NCBI GenBank assembly: GCA_021296375.1
Contig: JAGWAQ010000046.1
Location: 1-15,736, forward strand
Source: Alphaproteobacteria bacterium
Lineage (GTDB): Bacteria > Pseudomonadota > Alphaproteobacteria > Puniceispirillales > UBA1172
Direction of reading: 5' to 3'
Length of the DNA stretch: 15,736 nucleotides
The position numbers were made by a program, and so were the translations under genes. Positions 12,913 through 15,736 of the stretch are shown here, one piece after another. The notes beneath the pieces were generated by a model. That model saw only the letters and a program-made list of their open reading frames with translations. It did not search any database and was not told the DNA's origin. Position 1 is the first letter of the stretch. The number at the start of each line of letters is the position of its first letter.

Positions 12913-15084
12913 CTAAAAGTTCAGGTTAAGGCTGACGGAAAGCTGCTGATCACTGATCCCCGCGCGATGGCCGTAGTTTTCAATGTAATGCACACTGGCC
13001 TTCAATTCACTTTCAGCAAATACCGACGTCGCCATGCTCAGGCTGTTGTGCCGCTCGCGCGCCCCGAGCTTGAGGTCATAGCGGCGGGAGGTGAATTCCG
13101 CCCCGCTTGCCGACAGGCCGCTGGGTTGTTCAAGGGTGATGTGCCCTGACCGCAAGCCCGGCGGCTGGGTGATGGCCACCTGCCAATCCACCGCCCCCAC
13201 GGGCTGGTCGAGCTGGAGCGACCAGGCGTCGTATTGAATTGACGCTGACGACACAATCCCCCCTGACGTTGGGGCAAGTCGGGTCTGGCCCATCAAGGCT
13301 TCGGCCGTCACCACGGCGCCGCCAACCCGCAAGCTTCGCCCGGCGAACAGCCATTGCGATGTCGCGCCATCAAGCCCGAACCCGCCAGAGGAATACCCAT
13401 CCAGCCAATCGTTGCTGCGGTCGATGCCGCCCCCGACCCAGCCCGGGTTATCATCATGCCCATTATGCTGCAGCACCAGATGAACGGCCTGACGATCATG
13501 GCCATGGCCCATCATCACCCGCGCATCAAGCTCGTGGTCTTTCAAATGGACCCCGTGCCAGCCGTCGACGTCGCGGGCGGGGATATCGATCAATCGTGCC
13601 GGCAGATCCTCCACCGCCGGTGCCGTTGGCGCGAATGATGTCACCAGCCCCATCGGCATGGCAATGGTGCTGAAGGCAGGCGGTGCCTGATGCCCCAGCT
13701 CAACAGAAGGTTCCGCCGTCACCACCCGAACATCAAGGGGGGTGAGGAACATCGCGCCATCAAAACCGTCATGGACCACCGCCATCGCCCCGTCGAGGGC
13801 GCGCTTGACGGAATCCCCCATGATCCCCGGTGTCACCAGATAGGTGGTGGTGGCCGATTGCCCCGGCCCAAGCGAGGTGATGATCGACGCATCGCCAATC
13901 GGCTGCAGGGCATCCGCGACCTGGATCAATCCATGGCCGAACACCTCCTGCATCTGCGCGTCACTGCAACTGTCGACGGTGCAGCCATCGGCGGTTTCAA
14001 GACCATCATAGGTGGCGGTTTCCTTGAGCCGCGCGGCCGCCTGACGTGGCGACAGGGTCGGCATCGCCTCCATCAGCAAGGTCAAAGCGCCAGACACCAC
14101 CGGTGCCGCCATTGACGTGCCTGATTTGCGGGTGTACCCGCCGCCAGCGTTTGCCGCTTCAATGCCATTGACCGACCGGCTGTCGCCACCGCCGGGCGCC
14201 GTCAGGCACCAATCGGCGGCAAGCCCGCAGCGGTTGGTGTAATTCGGCTCCTTGCCATTGACATCAACCGCCACCACCGCCAGCCAATTGTCTTCAAGCT
14301 CAGGGAAATAATAAGGCAAGCCACTGCGAATCGACACATTGCCATCACTGCCGTTGCCCGCCGCCCAAACCAGCACAGGCCCGGCGGCGGTCGCCTTGTT
14401 CTGATAGGCATCAAGCTCGGCCCCGAGACTGGCTTCGATGGTGGCGGCGGGAAAATCATTGATCTCATAGAAAGACGACCAGGAATTGTTGACCACAGGC
14501 AGATCACGGCTGTCGACATCATTGAGAATCACGGGAATCATCTGCTCACCTGATTTGCCGCCAAAAACACCCCTGGCGTTCAAAATGCGGTAGGACACAA
14601 TCTCGGCGTCAGGCACGATGCCGAAAATCCCGAAATCATCTTTGGCGGCGGCGATGATGCTGGCGACATGAGTGCCATGCCCGTTGGGGTCTACCCTGCC
14701 GTCCTCGCTATTGTTCTGGAAATCCCCGCCGCCGATCACCCGCCCGGCCAGTTCCGGGTGACTGGCATCAACCCCGCTGTCCAGCACCGCCACTTGATGG
14801 CCCGCCCCCGCCATGTCGAGGTCGTAAATCTGCGCCGCCTGCACCAGCGCCAGCGCCGGGGTATTGTCGAGTTCCGACGCGCCGCTTGGGGGCAACGGTT
14901 GCGGCCGGGTGATGATGAGCCGAGGCGTCGAGCCGGGGGTACTGCTGGCGCCGCCGCCACCACCGCCGCCGCAGCCTTGCGCCACCACAAGCATGACCCC
15001 GATCACCGTCAGTCGCGATGACCTGGCTCGATGGGCATGAGCTTGCCCCAATGGATGAAACAATGAACGGGGGCAAAAAAGCAT
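12913..15084 (-). CDS. Surface lipoprotein subtilisin (S8 family) with beta-rich C-terminal domain
   Basis: The ATG at 15084 is chosen because AGAGGAG lies eight bases upstream; an in-frame TTG lies further up. The 723-residue protein has a basic n-region, a hydrophobic core and the lipobox VAQGC (lipid Cys38). Seven glycines and a Pro/Ser linker follow. The S8 domain (about 70-395) keeps the full catalytic set: Asp102 (VAVLDSGVD), His136 (NGHGTHVAS), the oxyanion Asn244 (WAAGNGSDG) and Ser324 (SGTSMAAPV). RCGLAADWC and GCTVDSC resemble autotransporter subtilases such as NalP and SphB1. No inhibitor-type propeptide is visible. From about 500 the sequence is beta-rich and ends in Phe (SVSLNLNF). 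It is followed on the same strand by the Slam-like gene. Surface display could occur by type XI secretion or by classical autotransport. Targets are unknown. Confidence 0.88.
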   Translation of the reverse strand: MLFCPRSLFHPLGQAHAHRARSSRLTVIGVMLVVAQGCGGGGGGGASSTPGSTPRLIITRPQPLPPSGASELDNTPALALVQAAQIYDLDMAGAGHQVAVLDSGVDASHPELAGRVIGGGDFQNNSEDGRVDPNGHGTHVASIIAAAKDDFGIFGIVPDAEIVSYRILNARGVFGGKSGEQMIPVILNDVDSRDLPVVNNSWSSFYEINDFPAATIEASLGAELDAYQNKATAAGPVLVWAAGNGSDGNVSIRSGLPYYFPELEDNWLAVVAVDVNGKEPNYTNRCGLAADWCLTAPGGGDSRSVNGIEAANAGGGYTRKSGTSMAAPVVSGALTLLMEAMPTLSPRQAAARLKETATYDGLETADGCTVDSCSDAQMQEVFGHGLIQVADALQPIGDASIITSLGPGQSATTTYLVTPGIMGDSVKRALDGAMAVVHDGFDGAMFLTPLDVRVVTAEPSVELGHQAPPAFSTIAMPMGLVTSFAPTAPAVEDLPARLIDIPARDVDGWHGVHLKDHELDARVMMGHGHDRQAVHLVLQHNGHDDNPGWVGGGIDRSNDWLDGYSSGGFGLDGATSQWLFAGRSLRVGGAVVTAEALMGQTRLAPTSGGIVSSASIQYDAWSLQLDQPVGAVDWQVAITQPPGLRSGHITLEQPSGLSASGAEFTSRRYDLKLGARERHNSLSMATSVFAESELKASVHYIENYGHRAGISDQQLSVSLNLNF

Positions 15085-15110
15085 AACTCGGTCTCCTCTA
15101 CAGAAGACCA

Positions 15111-15145
15111 AATTGTTAATAATTTATTAATTTATAATAATTACC
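15111..15145 (-). promoter_or_regulatory. AT-rich promoter region of the protease gene
   Basis: This almost purely AT block stands out from the GC-rich surroundings and lies 27-60 nt before the protease start. It contains a 15-bp odd palindrome TTAATAA-T-TTATTAA (15116-15130) and a TATAAA on the minus strand near 15137. No clear -35 is seen. The palindrome may bind a regulator or a nucleoid protein. Confidence 0.4.
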
Positions 15146-15159
15146 CCTAAGGCGGAAGT

Positions 15160-15176
15160 CGCCCGTCCTATGGGCG
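15160..15176 (-). terminator. Small GC hairpin after the LysE-type gene
   Basis: CGCCC-N7-GGGCG lies 20 nt downstream of the exporter stop codon. There is no adjacent T-run in the direction of the gene, so it is at best a weak terminator. Confidence 0.25.
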
Positions 15177-15195
15177 GGGGCCTGAGCCTATTTAT

Positions 15196-15736
15196 TTAAG
15201 TCCAAAGAACCACCCACACCACCACCAGTGCCGTCAGAAAGGCGAGCCCTTGCTGAATTTGGCTTTTCCGTTTCTCATTCCTGATCAGTCCAATCAGCCT
15301 GTCGCCGGCGTAGCACCAGAAGTTATGCACCACCACCTGAACCAGCAGAAACGTGATGCAAATGACAAACGTCCGCCACGCCAGCCCTTCCATCATCGGG
15401 CCAAAATGCGACCAGGCGACACTCAGCATGGCGTAAGCTTTCGGGTTAAGCGGATGCACCAGCAGCCCGGGCATAAACCCCGGCGGGGTTGTCATGCCAT
15501 CTTTCTTTGAGGCAAACGGGGCTTTTGACATCATGTAGCTCAGGTAGAGCACATAGGCGGCGGAGCTGTATTTCAGCACATCAAACCCGTAAGGCACCTG
15601 ATCAAGCACCGCGAACAACCCCAGCCCCAAGGCCAGGTAAAGCAATAATTTGCCGACGATCACCCCCACCAGAAACGGCAGGGATTGCGTGTAGCCAAAA
15701 TTCGCCCCGGCGGTCATCAACACCATATTGGCGGGG
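15196..15736 (-). CDS. LysE/RhtB-family amino-acid exporter (5' end outside window)
   Basis: The frame runs off the right edge. The first visible residues, PANMVLMTAGANFGYTQSLP, correspond to the early PGP...N...GxxxG segment of LysE-family exporters, so only about 15-20 N-terminal residues are missing. The internal Met at 15726 is not the start. The roughly 179 visible residues contain four to five membrane segments, for example FLVGVIVGKLLLYLALGLGL and the C-terminal GLAFLTALVVVWVVLW. The family motif NPKAY occurs in VHPLNPKAYAMLSVAW. Members export amino acids or related metabolites from the cytoplasm; the substrate cannot be inferred. It is on the same strand as the protease gene, but an AT-rich promoter region and 111 nt lie between, so a shared transcript is not assumed. 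Confidence 0.85.
   Translation of the reverse strand, partial: PANMVLMTAGANFGYTQSLPFLVGVIVGKLLLYLALGLGLFAVLDQVPYGFDVLKYSSAAYVLYLSYMMSKAPFASKKDGMTTPPGFMPGLLVHPLNPKAYAMLSVAWSHFGPMMEGLAWRTFVICITFLLVQVVVHNFWCYAGDRLIGLIRNEKRKSQIQQGLAFLTALVVVWVVLWT

Noticed and set aside
15084..15111. TTG start nine codons upstream for the protease
   Set aside because: The AGAGGAG ribosome site lies inside this stretch and points to the ATG at 15084.

Overview
The window looks like chromosomal DNA from a free-living, probably marine, alphaproteobacterium. The argD-argF-hslO order, the long two-domain dCTP deaminase and the style of the coding sequence (GC-rich genes, short AT-rich gaps) all point that way. An order-level assignment (Rhodospirillales or SAR116-like) is only a guess. 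No tRNA, rRNA, CRISPR array, IS element or phage gene was seen. No stretch of more than 300 bases lacks a gene; the longest gap is 11057-11224.

Left part (1-8277). The 3' end of an unknown plus-strand gene is followed by trkH (potassium uptake) with its own promoter. Facing trkH are minus-strand genes. Closest is a small lipoprotein gene, preceded by hslO (redox-activated chaperone Hsp33). Further upstream is a tightly packed four-gene unit: ABC-2 permease, dCTP deaminase, argD and argF, joined by gaps of 2 nt, a 4-nt ATGA overlap and 1 nt. The permease gene diverges from recX, and both appear to have leaderless transcripts.

Middle (8278-11224). acs (acetate activation) has a leader with a dyad hairpin. 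It converges on an orphan LuxR/NarL-type response regulator whose receiver keeps the phospho-acceptor Asp and the conserved Lys but lacks the N-terminal acidic pair. Upstream of the regulator lies a dense set of inverted repeats, one of them covering a perfect TATAAT.

Right part (11225-15736). This is the most interesting locus. A lipobox-bearing, poly-glycine-tethered subtilisin (S8) with an outer-membrane-like beta C-terminus is followed on the same strand by a TPR plus beta-barrel protein resembling Slam (DUF560, type XI secretion). The reading offered here is a surface-lipoprotein protease with a dedicated outer-membrane translocator. The window ends inside a LysE-family exporter gene.

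A pattern runs across the whole window: short tandem duplications, five of them exactly 15 bp long and inside reading frames. They lengthen non-conserved parts of several proteins by pentapeptide units.
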